Source: Winogradskyella alexanderae
GTDB lineage: Bacteria; Bacteroidota; Bacteroidia; Flavobacteriales; Flavobacteriaceae
Assembly (NCBI RefSeq): GCF_020166335.1
Contig: NZ_JAIUJR010000005.1
Coordinates: 179,311-243,310, forward strand
DNA: 64,000 bases
Reading direction: 5' to 3'
The translations under genes and the position numbers were made by a program. This document shows, in pieces, positions 25,775 to 34,445 of this stretch (the stretch's first letter is position 1; each line of letters begins with the position of its first letter). Under the pieces are notes generated by a model that saw nothing but the letters and a program-made list of their open reading frames with translations, was not told where the DNA came from and did not search any database.

Positions 25775-26332
25775 GTGCATTACTATTACAAACTCTATAA
25801 ACCCTACGGATACCTAAGTCAGTTCATTAACAATCAAAATAAGCGAAAATCCAAGCGTCTGCTGGGGGACTTATATGAGTTTCCTGCTGGAACAATGGCA
25901 GTTGGTAGACTAGATGAAAAATCTGAAGGTTTGCTCCTCTTGACTACTGATGGTAAATTCAGTTATAATATAACCAACTCCAATATTGAAAAAGAATACC
26001 ATGTTATGGTTGATGGCATAATTAAACAAGAACATATTGAAGTTCTAAGTCAAGGCATTCCAATAACTGTAAAAAGTGAAACTTATACTACAAAACCTTG
26101 TAAAGTCTCCCTGTTAAAAGATACATCTCATATAATTGAAAGACCAGTAAGGGATCTAAGACATGGACCAACGAGTTGGCTTTCTATCACATTAACAGAA
26201 GGCAAATATAGACAAGTTAGAAAAATGACTGCAACAGTTGGATGCCCAACGCTGCGTTTAGTTAGAGTTAGAATTGGACCTTATTTTATTGATGATATGA
26301 AACCTGCTGAAGTTTGGCCTATTCGTTATTAG
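25775..26332 (+). CDS. RsuA/RluE-type 23S/16S rRNA pseudouridine synthase
   Basis: This 185-residue protein consists of the catalytic domain only: YYKLYKPYGYLSQF at the start, the catalytic motif GRLDEKSEGLLLLTTDG (Asp in RLD) and EGKYRQVRKMTATVGCPTLRL near the end. It lacks the N-terminal S4 domain of RsuA/RluB and therefore resembles RluE, which modifies U2457 of 23S rRNA in E. coli. The start is ATT/GTG-ambiguous; the likely initiator is the GTG at 25775. The final bases overlap the convergent exported gene by 14. Confidence 0.87.
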   Translation: MHYYYKLYKPYGYLSQFINNQNKRKSKRLLGDLYEFPAGTMAVGRLDEKSEGLLLLTTDGKFSYNITNSNIEKEYHVMVDGIIKQEHIEVLSQGIPITVKSETYTTKPCKVSLLKDTSHIIERPVRDLRHGPTSWLSITLTEGKYRQVRKMTATVGCPTLRLVRVRIGPYFIDDMKPAEVWPIRY

Positions 26333-27053
26333 ATGCCTGCTCTGCTTCGTTATTAGCGTCATCTTTTGATTTAATGATCGTCTTTTCGTTATTAAAAACA
26401 ATTCGTGCCTTAACACCAGTCAAAAGATTCCATTCCTTGGATGAAATTACCCTTCCAGCGTCGTCATACACTACAAACTCTGCAGTGTTTGGTCCCGATT
26501 CTCCTTGATTAAGTGCTATAATATCAACAATGTTTCGTCCTTGAGCCAGGTTGACCTCGACCCTTCTATATTGGCTGGTTAAGAGCAACTCGTGCTTTAC
26601 AATGAATCCATTGAGTACTATTTGCACTCTATCGCCATCAGGATATTCGTGATCACGGCAAACAATATTTACAAATTTTGTATCAACCTTATGCTCACCT
26701 AGAAATTGGTCGGACATTGTCTTTACAACTCCTCCTTTTACAAGTTCTTTCTTCCATCGCTTTTCAAAAATTTCCCCAGGATTTTTTAGGCCGTCATCAT
26801 AGACCATAGAGAAAGGTCTCTCAGACTCTTTAAAAATGAATTTTTTCTCTTCATCTTTAGTACCCTTGCTTTTGTCAGATTCCTTTTCAAATTTTGGCTC
26901 TACCTTAATTCGTAGTGGTGTTGAATCCTTATCTTTATCGGATTTTTCAGCAGGAATTCGTATAGATTTCGTTTGCTTGTCCTTTACTTGTGAAAACACA
27001 AAGGGTGCACTCAAAATGCTAAAAATTAATACTATAACGTTTAAGGTTTTCAC
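26319..27053 (-). CDS. exported hypothetical protein
   Basis: This 244-residue protein has a signal peptide (MKTLNVIVLIFSILSAPFVFSQ), then a strongly charged Lys/Asp/Glu-rich stretch (about 23-75) and a globular strand-rich part. The latter includes DQFLGEHKVDTKFVNIVC, DRVQIVLNGFIVKHEL and VEVNLAQGRNIVDIIALNQG, which resembles a carbohydrate-binding or jelly-roll type beta-sandwich seen in flavobacterial periplasmic proteins. No catalytic motif is visible. It overlaps the end of the pseudouridine synthase gene by 14 bases. Confidence 0.6.
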   Translation of the reverse strand: MKTLNVIVLIFSILSAPFVFSQVKDKQTKSIRIPAEKSDKDKDSTPLRIKVEPKFEKESDKSKGTKDEEKKFIFKESERPFSMVYDDGLKNPGEIFEKRWKKELVKGGVVKTMSDQFLGEHKVDTKFVNIVCRDHEYPDGDRVQIVLNGFIVKHELLLTSQYRRVEVNLAQGRNIVDIIALNQGESGPNTAEFVVYDDAGRVISSKEWNLLTGVKARIVFNNEKTIIKSKDDANNEAEQASNNE

Positions 27054-27149
27054 TTTTACTTGGTTAAATCTCTATCCGTTAGATATGGTGCAAAAATCGT
27101 ACCTACTTCAAAATAAACGCTAAAAAATAAAATTCCTTACAAAAAAACG

Positions 27150-28658
27150 TTAAAACTTGCCGTTAAAACTTATGCGTAGTTTACGATTATACTCTTCAAA
27201 AAGCCAATCTTTATAATTATCCGTACTGTTCATGATACAATAGCCATACTGCTTAATACGGTAAGCTATTTCATCTTGCAATAGTTTAACCAAATCTCTG
27301 GCATCATAAACGTCTTCACTATTTTCTATACACATTTTAGAATGCTGGGCAATGGAACGTTCTATTACAGCAAATGACTTTTTGCCAGATTTGATGACAT
27401 CCTTATAGTGGGCTTTGACGTCAAATTCTAAATCTTCTGAGTTTTTGAATTTTTCTTTTATTGAATCTGGCATAACATAAACAAAATCGCGTTCTAGAGC
27501 CTCATCATCAATAATATTCTCAAGGTATAAATCAGGATATTTAAAAATATGTTGCCAATCAACAGGTTGACTCCATGGTCCAAACCTTGCAACATTATTA
27601 CCTAAATCGATTACCTGAAATGAAGTTCTCTCTTTGTAGATTCTGCTTCCTCTTCCAATCATTTGGAAATAGAGCGTTAGTGAACGTGTTGCTCTATTTA
27701 GGATTATAGATTCTACTGACGGTTCGTCAAAACCAGTGGTTAGAATACTTACTGACGTTAAAACTGCATCTGGTGTATATTTAAACCATTTAAGGATATC
27801 TTTTCGTTCTTGTTTACTTGCGGTATTATCCAAATGCCTTACGTTGTAACCCGCTTTTTTAAAGGTATAATATACTTCCTTAGACGTATAGATACCATTA
27901 TTAAAGATCAATGTTTTTTTGCCCCTTGCCAGTTCCTCGTATGCTGTTAGGAGCTTGCTCTGCATCAAGGAATTAGTGTAAAGTGCCTCGGAAGACTTTA
28001 CGGTATAGTCACCATTAATTCCAATCTTTAATGATGTTAGACCAACATCGTAATGGTACATTTCTGCCGTGGCTAAAAATCCGTTTTTTATTAGGGTAGA
28101 AATATCATCACCAACAATTAATTTGTTGTAATTATCTTTCATCGGCAATTTAATATTACTGCTCAGAGGTGTTGCCGTAACACCCAAAATGAAACACTCT
28201 TCAAAAAATTTAAATAGCTTTCTAAAAGAATTGTAATGTGCCTCATCAATTATTAAAAGACCAATATTTTTAAGCTCAAAATCGTTATCAGATAATCTAT
28301 TATTTAGTGTCTCTACCATTGCAACAAAACACATGTAATCATCTTGGTCAGGTAAGGATTTTACCTTGCTATTAATTACTTTGTTTTTTACTTTAAAACC
28401 AGACAAAACATTTGAGGTCTGCTTGCATAATTCTATCCTGTGTGTAAGAATAACAACCTTTTTGTTGTGCCTTTCAATATAGCGTCTTACTATTTCGGAA
28501 AAAATGACCGTCTTACCACCGCCAGTTGGCAATTGATAGAGCAGGTTAAAGTTCTCTGCTTCTTCTGCCATAACATCAAAAATGCGGTTAAGATCCTTGA
28601 TTTGATAATCATAGAGTCTTTTTTCAGCGATATTTTCTTTCAATGTTTCTGTTGACAT
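27150..28658 (-). CDS. superfamily II DEAD/DEAH-box helicase, paralog of 6166-7719
   Basis: This 502-residue protein uses the ATG at 28658 (MSTETLKENIAEKR...); the longer in-frame start lies upstream of the promoter at 28685. Helicase motifs are YDYQIKDL, LPTGGGKT, LLIIDEAHYNSF, GVTATPLSSN, TTGFDEPS and MIGRGSRI. The C-terminal ENSEDVYDARDL segment matches that of the other helicase. Order, length and loops agree across the protein, so the two are paralogs. Two related SF2 helicases 21 kb apart suggest an old duplication with retained function. The cellular role is not known. Confidence 0.88.
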   Translation of the reverse strand: MSTETLKENIAEKRLYDYQIKDLNRIFDVMAEEAENFNLLYQLPTGGGKTVIFSEIVRRYIERHNKKVVILTHRIELCKQTSNVLSGFKVKNKVINSKVKSLPDQDDYMCFVAMVETLNNRLSDNDFELKNIGLLIIDEAHYNSFRKLFKFFEECFILGVTATPLSSNIKLPMKDNYNKLIVGDDISTLIKNGFLATAEMYHYDVGLTSLKIGINGDYTVKSSEALYTNSLMQSKLLTAYEELARGKKTLIFNNGIYTSKEVYYTFKKAGYNVRHLDNTASKQERKDILKWFKYTPDAVLTSVSILTTGFDEPSVESIILNRATRSLTLYFQMIGRGSRIYKERTSFQVIDLGNNVARFGPWSQPVDWQHIFKYPDLYLENIIDDEALERDFVYVMPDSIKEKFKNSEDLEFDVKAHYKDVIKSGKKSFAVIERSIAQHSKMCIENSEDVYDARDLVKLLQDEIAYRIKQYGYCIMNSTDNYKDWLFEEYNRKLRISFNGKF

Positions 28659-28684
28659 GTAGATTTCCTCAATCGTTAATTTTG

Positions 28685-28692
28685 CAAAAATA
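28685..28692 (-). promoter_or_regulatory. -7 promoter element of second helicase
   Basis: The minus-strand TATTTTTG (complement of 28685-28692) lies 26 nt before the start codon at 28658. The paralogous helicase has a related element, TACTTTTG, at a similar distance. Confidence 0.5.
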
Positions 28693-28792
28693 GCACATTG
28701 TAAGTGTTTTTTGAAGCTATTGTTAATAACCTTTAACAAGATTGGTATTGTTGTTGTGACTCAACTTGTAATAACATTTTAAACAATTTTTT

Positions 28793-29359
28793 ATGAAAAC
28801 TATTAGAAGACAGCCAGCTACCATCAATACAGGCTCCATGGCGGATATTGCTTTTTTACTACTAATTTTCTTCTTGGTTACAACAACAATTTCTGCAGAT
28901 AAGGGAATATTAAGACAACTTCCTGCCCTCTGTCCTCAGGGTGAAAACTGTATTGTAGATATTCCAGAGCATAACCTCTTAAGGATAAGTTTGAATGCAA
29001 ATAACGAGTTAATGGTAAATAATGATATTATTAGAATTGAAGCACTAAAAGAAGTTGTGATAGGGTTTATAGATAACAATGGCGGTGGCAATTGTAATTA
29101 CTGTAATGGCATTAAAGATAAGAACGCTTCGGATCATCCTAAAAAAGCGATAATATCCCTCAGTCATGATAAAAGAGCCAACTATCAGGAATACATTAAA
29201 GTGCAAGATGAAATTGCAAAAGCATTTTTTAAACTACGATTAGATTATTCGAAGAAGATCTTTGATAAAGAACCTAAAGAATTATCAACATCAGAAATAC
29301 ATACTGTGAAAAGTGCCTACCCTTTTATTCTTTCTGAAGCAAGTTTATCTTTTAAATAG
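28793..29359 (+). CDS. ExbD/TolR-family biopolymer transporter, orphan
   Basis: This 188-residue protein has a short basic cytoplasmic N-terminus, one membrane helix (about 18-34, with NTGSMADIAFLLLIFF, where D18 is the proton-path aspartate position of ExbD) and a periplasmic domain. ExbD works with ExbB and TonB to energise outer-membrane transporters. A Cys-containing loop (NNGGGNCNYCNG, about 95-106) is, from memory, usual in flavobacterial ExbD. No exbB or tonB lies nearby, so it is an orphan copy. Three tiny frames follow within 100 bp on the same strand. Confidence 0.9.
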   Translation: MKTIRRQPATINTGSMADIAFLLLIFFLVTTTISADKGILRQLPALCPQGENCIVDIPEHNLLRISLNANNELMVNNDIIRIEALKEVVIGFIDNNGGGNCNYCNGIKDKNASDHPKKAIISLSHDKRANYQEYIKVQDEIAKAFFKLRLDYSKKIFDKEPKELSTSEIHTVKSAYPFILSEASLSFK

Positions 29360-29457
29360 TTAAAAATTGTTAAATCATTACTATGTTATGCAAAGTACTG
29401 TAACAAAATTAATTTAAGGTCGTCTATTATATGTAATCAATTAAAAAAACATATATC

Positions 29458-29544
29458 ATGAGAACTTTAAACAACAATCAATTAACAAGTACTACTGTAA
29501 ATACCAAAACTTATACTTGGAACAATAAAAGACGTTATAGATAA
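29458..29544 (+). CDS. tandem micro-ORF 1 (28 aa)
   Basis: ATG at 29458 opens a 28-codon frame: MRTLNNNQLTS at the start, a variable middle, and a basic end WNNKRRYR then TAA. The second unit 133 bp downstream encodes the same length with the same MRTL start, NQLTS segment and W-N-x-K-R-R-Y-R end. Sixteen base differences between the two fall without any insertion or deletion, three codons changing silently and nine changing the residue. Conservation of frame and length argues for translation. No signal peptide or known peptide family is recognised. Confidence 0.55.
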   Translation: MRTLNNNQLTSTTVNTKTYTWNNKRRYR

Positions 29545-29590
29545 GAACGTAATTCATCAATCATTTTATCAATCATTAAATCAAACAGTT

Positions 29591-29677
29591 ATGAGAACAT
29601 TAGACAGCAATCAATTAACAAGTAGAACAGAAGGAACTAAAGGTCATTCTTGGAACAAAAAAAGACGTTATAGATAA
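29591..29677 (+). CDS. tandem micro-ORF 2 (28 aa)
   Basis: ATG at 29591 starts a 28-codon frame with MRTLDSNQLTSRTEG at the beginning and HSWNKKRRYR at the end. It matches micro-ORF 1 in length, both ends and the central NQLTS, while residues 12-20 vary. The 46-bp leader before it is almost the same as the leader of micro-ORF 3. The C-terminal cluster of one Trp and five basic residues could bind RNA or membranes, but this is speculation. Confidence 0.55.
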   Translation: MRTLDSNQLTSRTEGTKGHSWNKKRRYR

Positions 29678-29723
29678 TAACGAAAATCATCAATCATTTT
29701 ATCAATCACTAAATCAAACAGTT

Positions 29724-29795
29724 ATGAGAACTTTATCAAGAATCGTCAATACATCTAATAGTTTAGATGATGACCTAGAAACAAGAAGACTATGA
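29724..29795 (+). CDS. tandem micro-ORF 3 (23 aa, diverged body)
   Basis: ATG at 29724 starts a 23-codon frame: MRTLSRIVNTS then an acidic segment SLDDDLETRRL and TGA. Only the leader and the MRTL codons are shared with units 1 and 2; the body is unrelated and acidic rather than basic. This could be a diverged copy, a deliberately different peptide using the same leader, or a decayed unit. A strong terminator begins 32 bp after its stop. Confidence 0.45.
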   Translation: MRTLSRIVNTSNSLDDDLETRRL

Positions 29796-29826
29796 AAATT
29801 GAACCTAATCAAATTCAATTAAAGTA

Positions 29827-29860
29827 AAAAGCCAGTTTAAAACAAATTAAACTGGCTTTT
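29827..29860. terminator. bidirectional rho-independent terminator
   Basis: AAAAGCCAGTTTAA (29827-29840) and TTAAACTGGCTTTT (29847-29860) form a perfect 14-bp stem with a 6-nt loop. It closes the micro-ORF array on the plus strand and the serine protease gene on the minus strand. Confidence 0.92.
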
Positions 29861-29882
29861 AGATTTTCTATATATAAAACGT

Positions 29883-32198
29883 TTACTCCTTAATCATTTT
29901 ATAAACCATGCTAGTTGAGGTTGTACTTAGTTTTATAAAATAAATTCCACTACTCAACTTACCTAAAGATAATCTGTTTAAGGTGTTGTTACTTAAAGTC
30001 CCGGCCCTAACACTTTGACCTAGCGCATTAACAACTTCATAAGTTACAGACTCACTGATATTTTGAGTACGAATATTTAATTCATCTTTTACAGGATTTG
30101 GATAAATGGAGACATAATTTGCAAGTGTCTCGTCATCGATACTTAGCGGATCTAGAGCTTTAAATTGTACAGACTCACTGCTGCCAAATTCGCCTCCTGA
30201 AATAATAACATTACCATTTTCATCCTCTAAACTGTAGGAACCTGTTCCATATGCGCAACATATGCCATCGCCAAAAGAATCCAATAGTGTAAACGTATAA
30301 CACTCATCAAATGCTGGAAGTGTTATAGTCTCTTGATAGGTTGTTGCATTAGCATAGCCTGTACCTCCACTGTCAACTAACGTTCCTAAACTATTCCTCA
30401 CTTCCCAGGTAGTTTCGCTTGCATAATTATCAGTTGTTATATTAAGGATGATTTCATTGGTTGAAAATTCTGGCGAAACATCAAACGCAAAAACGAAACT
30501 ATCGTTTGTTGTATTTTCATCGGTTGTTCCATTTGGATTTGCTACCTGAATAGTAAAGGTATGACTTCCAGGAGCTATGTTACTGTATACTGGATTTGCC
30601 ACAACTTCGCTCGCATCAGTAACGAGATTCCCGGTCCAGTTTATTGTAGTTGGCGGTTCTGAATCCAAATAATAAGTTACATCTGCCGATGATAAATTAA
30701 GGTTACCTGGATTAATTATTGTTACCTGAGGCGTAAAATCCATATTACATAACAAAGCTTCATTACCGCTTCCAGCAGAAACGCGAGCATCAATATCATA
30801 AGTCTCTAATGGCGGATACTGACCAACAACGGTTGCGCCAGTATTACCTGGATCTAACCAATCTCTAAGCCTTGAAGAGGCCGAACTTCCGAAATCCCAT
30901 GCAACGCCAAAACGGCCGTAATAATCAAATGCTCCATTATTTACCGTACCGCTGCACGCCGCAGCACCACCAGATAGAACCCCTATTAGTTCGCCATTTT
31001 CGTTAAATAAACCAGAGCCAGAAGATCCTGGTTCGGTAACACCCAATTCCCACTCCGTGATATACCACATCTGGGTATTTGGATTACCATTAAAGTTAAC
31101 AGGTTGTCTCACTGCACCATCATCATCCCTGCATGTTTTTTGAATATCACCACTTGGATGGTGAATCCCAAAATTAACATTTGGAGTTTGTGTAGTGGAA
31201 TTGTTCCAACCTACCCAGACTAAATCTGGATTACTTGCGGCGAAAGTAGGATCTGTAATTTCAACTAATTCCATATCCGATTGAGAGCTATTTGCCCTTA
31301 AAATTGCCCCACTTACAGTTTGATTAAATGAACCGTTGGTGCTATTTGTAAATGTTCCGCAGGAAGGATTTGGACTTCTCCAGTTAAATCTGAAGGCCCA
31401 ACTTCCCTCACCTCCACCACAGTGATTAGCCGTCATGAAATATAAGGTGCCATCGTTATTAGTGTTGTTAATGAGTGTACCTGAACAAAATCCAGTACTT
31501 CCAGTCACAAGCATTCCTGCAGCTTTTTTAATATTCTCTTTTACAGTATTCAAATTAAATGGGTCAGCACCTGGAGGTGTTATGTCACAGTCCACATCAT
31601 GATTACATGCGCCAGAATCATTTAATCCTTTTTGATAAGATTCAGCTGTTCTATAACCATGAATCACAGACCCAACTGTAATTTTAGCCTCTCCAACAAC
31701 ATTTGCAGGTTGATAATATTCTATCCAAGCCTGATTACCATTTACTAACCAAGTTCCTAAAATCTCTTCTGGATTATTATTATGATGTGTAAAAGGTCTT
31801 AACAAATCATTCTGCTCGTCATTATAAACATATAATTTTGCACCCTCTGGAATCCAGAAAACATCAAAATAAAAGTTTAAGGTAAGTGCACCTTCTGAAG
31901 TGTAAGACATTCTCCATATCTTGTCACCATTAGGTAATGTTGTCCATTGCCCGACCTCATTAAAATCATGATCAACGTATAATTCATAACCAAAACGCCA
32001 AGGTTTAGATTTATCCTTATCGTTTACTAGATCTTCATCTTGTAGGCTTTTTAAATCAAATGAAGGTAATTTGAATGGTTTTGGATTAGAGAGTTCGTGT
32101 AAAGTAGTCCAACTTGGCGGTTGGACATCTTCGGGGATAATTTGTGCAAAAGTCAATGCCGACACAAACACAAATAGTAATAGTAATTTATTCTTCAT
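29883..32198 (-). CDS. T9SS-secreted trypsin-like serine protease (lysyl-endopeptidase-like)
   Basis: This 771-residue protein has a signal peptide (about 1-18, ending TFA). An N-terminal pro-region is followed by a chymotrypsin-fold protease (about 220-440) with the triad H in MTANHCGG, D in SDMELVEI and S in EPGSSGSGLF. Cysteines around CSGTLI and NHCGG are as in lysyl endopeptidases. C-terminal to it are two beta-sandwich modules (about 455-680), one with CARDB-like character, and a type A T9SS tail with YPNPVKDEL and LSSGIYFIKL. It should be secreted to the surface or medium and digest extracellular protein. It ends at the terminator 29827-29860. Confidence 0.9.
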   Translation of the reverse strand: MKNKLLLLFVFVSALTFAQIIPEDVQPPSWTTLHELSNPKPFKLPSFDLKSLQDEDLVNDKDKSKPWRFGYELYVDHDFNEVGQWTTLPNGDKIWRMSYTSEGALTLNFYFDVFWIPEGAKLYVYNDEQNDLLRPFTHHNNNPEEILGTWLVNGNQAWIEYYQPANVVGEAKITVGSVIHGYRTAESYQKGLNDSGACNHDVDCDITPPGADPFNLNTVKENIKKAAGMLVTGSTGFCSGTLINNTNNDGTLYFMTANHCGGGEGSWAFRFNWRSPNPSCGTFTNSTNGSFNQTVSGAILRANSSQSDMELVEITDPTFAASNPDLVWVGWNNSTTQTPNVNFGIHHPSGDIQKTCRDDDGAVRQPVNFNGNPNTQMWYITEWELGVTEPGSSGSGLFNENGELIGVLSGGAAACSGTVNNGAFDYYGRFGVAWDFGSSASSRLRDWLDPGNTGATVVGQYPPLETYDIDARVSAGSGNEALLCNMDFTPQVTIINPGNLNLSSADVTYYLDSEPPTTINWTGNLVTDASEVVANPVYSNIAPGSHTFTIQVANPNGTTDENTTNDSFVFAFDVSPEFSTNEIILNITTDNYASETTWEVRNSLGTLVDSGGTGYANATTYQETITLPAFDECYTFTLLDSFGDGICCAYGTGSYSLEDENGNVIISGGEFGSSESVQFKALDPLSIDDETLANYVSIYPNPVKDELNIRTQNISESVTYEVVNALGQSVRAGTLSNNTLNRLSLGKLSSGIYFIKLSTTSTSMVYKMIKE

Positions 32199-32304
32199 GT
32201 GGGATTATTTTTAAAGGTGTAATTTACCAATAAATTTGAAAAACATAACTATTTTACGAGCCTAATATCTGACATTCAAAAATTGCAATACTTTATCAAA
32301 TTAA

Positions 32305-34305
32305 TTAATAGGCAACCAAATCCTTAAGCGCTTGCCCAAGTTTTGATTTGCCCAAGTATTGCTTTTCTAATTGAACAGCGAAAGGGATAGGTGTTTCCAT
32401 ACTAGCGACGCGCTTTACTGGCGCATCCAGATATTCAAAACATTCCTCCATAATAATGGCTGATATGTCGCTTGATATACCGCCAAAGCCAGAATCCTCT
32501 TGCAAAAGAAGCACTTTACCTGTTTTTTTTACTGAATTTAATATGGTTTCTTTGTCTAAGGGTTGAAGTGTTCTTAGATCAACCAAATCTGCAGAAATCT
32601 CTGGATTATTTTGTAGTACTTCCACAGCCCAATGGACACCAGCACCATAGGTTATAATGCTCACATCATGCCCTTCTTTAACTTTCCTTGCCTTACCAAA
32701 AGGAATTGTGTAATAATCTGTTGGTACTTCTTGCCTAATACTTCTGTATAAGGCCTTATGCTCAAAAAACATAACAGGATTAGGGTCGTTTATTGCTGTT
32801 GCCAATAGCCCTTTTGCATCATATGGAAAAGCAGGATAGACCACTTTTAAACCTGGGGTTTTTGTAAACCAAGCTTCATTAGTTTGTGAGTGAAATGGTC
32901 CGGCACCTACTCCTGCACCACAAGGCATTCTAATCACCACATCCGCTTGTTGATGCCATCGATAATAGGATTTGGCTAAGTAATTTATTATAGGATTAAA
33001 ACCAGAAGTCACAAAGTCGGAAAATTGCATTTCGACAACAGCTTTCATTCCTGCAATAGATAAGCCCATGCCAGCTTCAACAATAGCAGATTCACAAATT
33101 GGAGTATTTCTCACACGGTCTTTACCAAATTGGTTAATAAAACCTTCTGTTATTTTAAATACGCCACCATATTCTGCGATATCTTGACCCATGATTACAA
33201 GATCCTTATGTTTCTCCATAGATTGTCTTAGCCCCTGGGAAACAGCATCTACCAGTCTTAATTCTTCAGTTATTTCATTAGGCTTAACTTCTTGATATTC
33301 AACTGGCTTATAGACATCATTTAATTCTTCTGTTTCATTAGGCTTTATGTCTTCTTCAGCATATGCCGATTCCAAAGATCTATCAATATCGGCTTTAATT
33401 TCAGTCGTATATTTTTCGTCTATTTCTTGTGTGAGGATTTTTTTACTAAATAAGAAGCTTCTATAATTTTCGATGGGGTCTTTTGCTTCCCATTCTTCCA
33501 TTAATTCTTTTGGAACATATTTTGTACCACTTGCCTCTTCATGGCCTCTTCTTCTAAATGTCTTAAATTCAATAAGAATGGGTCGTGGACGTTTTCTGAT
33601 ACTTTCGGAGAGCTTTTTCAGTTTAGTATACGTTTCTATTACATTGTTTCCGTCTAAAATAAATGATTCAATACCATAACCTTTACCTCTGTCGGCTAAA
33701 TGTTTGCACCTATACTGTTCGCTAGTTGGTGTAGACAAACCATAACCATTGTTTTCAACACAAAATATTACAGGCAATTGCCAAACAGCGGCAACATTTA
33801 ATGCCTCATGAAAGTCACCTTCACTTGTGCCACCTTCACCAGTAAAAACCGCGGTAACTTGTCCGTTTTTCTTTAATAAATTGGCAAGGGCAATACCATC
33901 TGCAACACCCAATTGAGGGCCTAAATGAGATATCATTCCAACAATATTATAGTCTTGAGTACCAAAGTGAAATGATCTGTCTCTTCCCTTCGTAAAACCA
34001 CTGGCTTTACCTTGCCATTGACAGAAAAGACGATGCAATGGGATTTCTCGTGTGGTAAACACCCCTAAATTTCTATGCATAGGTAAGATGTATTCATTTG
34101 GCTTAAGGGCCATTGTCACACCTACCGCTATAGCCTCCTGGCCAATGCCCGAAAACCATTTTGAAATTTTACCTTGCCTCAAAAGAATAAGCATCTTTTC
34201 TTCAATTAGCCTGGGCTTAAGCATATTATAGTAAAGTTTGAGTAGTGTTTTGTCGCTTAAATCCCTTTTGTCGTAATTAATCGTGCTTTTAGTTATGGTG
34301 GGCAT
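32305..34305 (-). CDS. fused alpha/beta E1 of branched-chain 2-oxoacid dehydrogenase
   Basis: This 666-residue protein starts at ATG 34305 (MPTITKSTINYDKR...); the upstream in-frame ATG lies before the promoter at 34327. The first half is E1 alpha with the thiamine-diphosphate motif from GEGGTSEGDFHEALN to VENN. The second half (from about residue 345) is the transketolase-like E1 beta with RNTPICESAIVEAGMGLS and GKVLLLQEDSGFGG. The fused arrangement is common in Bacteroidota. It decarboxylates branched-chain 2-oxoacids (or related 2-oxoacids) and passes the acyl group to an E2 lipoyl subunit, feeding branched fatty acid synthesis and Leu/Ile/Val breakdown. The E2 and E3 genes are not in this window. 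Confidence 0.9.
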   Translation of the reverse strand: MPTITKSTINYDKRDLSDKTLLKLYYNMLKPRLIEEKMLILLRQGKISKWFSGIGQEAIAVGVTMALKPNEYILPMHRNLGVFTTREIPLHRLFCQWQGKASGFTKGRDRSFHFGTQDYNIVGMISHLGPQLGVADGIALANLLKKNGQVTAVFTGEGGTSEGDFHEALNVAAVWQLPVIFCVENNGYGLSTPTSEQYRCKHLADRGKGYGIESFILDGNNVIETYTKLKKLSESIRKRPRPILIEFKTFRRRGHEEASGTKYVPKELMEEWEAKDPIENYRSFLFSKKILTQEIDEKYTTEIKADIDRSLESAYAEEDIKPNETEELNDVYKPVEYQEVKPNEITEELRLVDAVSQGLRQSMEKHKDLVIMGQDIAEYGGVFKITEGFINQFGKDRVRNTPICESAIVEAGMGLSIAGMKAVVEMQFSDFVTSGFNPIINYLAKSYYRWHQQADVVIRMPCGAGVGAGPFHSQTNEAWFTKTPGLKVVYPAFPYDAKGLLATAINDPNPVMFFEHKALYRSIRQEVPTDYYTIPFGKARKVKEGHDVSIITYGAGVHWAVEVLQNNPEISADLVDLRTLQPLDKETILNSVKKTGKVLLLQEDSGFGGISSDISAIIMEECFEYLDAPVKRVASMETPIPFAVQLEKQYLGKSKLGQALKDLVAY

Positions 34306-34326
34306 AAATAATAAGTTAGATGATAT

Positions 34327-34334
34327 CAAAAGTA
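34327..34334 (-). promoter_or_regulatory. -7 promoter element of the E1 gene
   Basis: The minus-strand TACTTTTG (complement of 34327-34334) is 21 nt before the start codon at 34305. It supports the shorter start. Confidence 0.5.
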
Positions 34335-34412
34335 AATAAAATTGAAGCAATAATTGTACATTAATCTATTTATTGCAAACAATTCTGACCGTAAGTTTTA
34401 TAGTATTTTCTT

Positions 34413-34420
34413 TAGATTTG
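34413..34420 (+). promoter_or_regulatory. -7 promoter element of the oxygenase operon
   Basis: TAGATTTG at 34413-34420 is an exact match to TAnnTTTG, 25 nt before the ATG at 34446. It would drive the five-gene operon up to 38391. It argues against the TTG start at 34425, which would be at the first transcribed base. Confidence 0.55.
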
Positions 34421-34445
34421 TATATTGACGAAAATTAACAAAATC

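Larger units (their letters stand above)
29458..29795 (+). repeat. tandem 133-bp repeat carrying three micro-ORFs
   Basis: Three units begin at 29458, 29591 and 29724, exactly 133 bp apart by their start codons. The 46-bp spacers before units 2 and 3 (29545-29590, 29678-29723) differ at four positions only and each contain ATCAATCA twice before AAACAGTT and the ATG. Units 1 and 2 align over the whole length. Unit 3 keeps the leader and ATGAGAACTTTA (MRTL) but then diverges completely. The 98-bp segment before unit 1 and the stretch 29796-29826 hold no other recognised feature. Confidence 0.85.

Noticed and set aside
28793..29359. Unique Cys-containing insertion in ExbD as a novelty
   Set aside because: The NCNYCNG-type loop is, as far as I recall, usual in flavobacterial ExbD proteins.
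29458..29795. CRISPR-like array
   Set aside because: Three units of 133 bp with conserved reading frames, no 25-40-bp repeat/spacer pattern and no cas genes.
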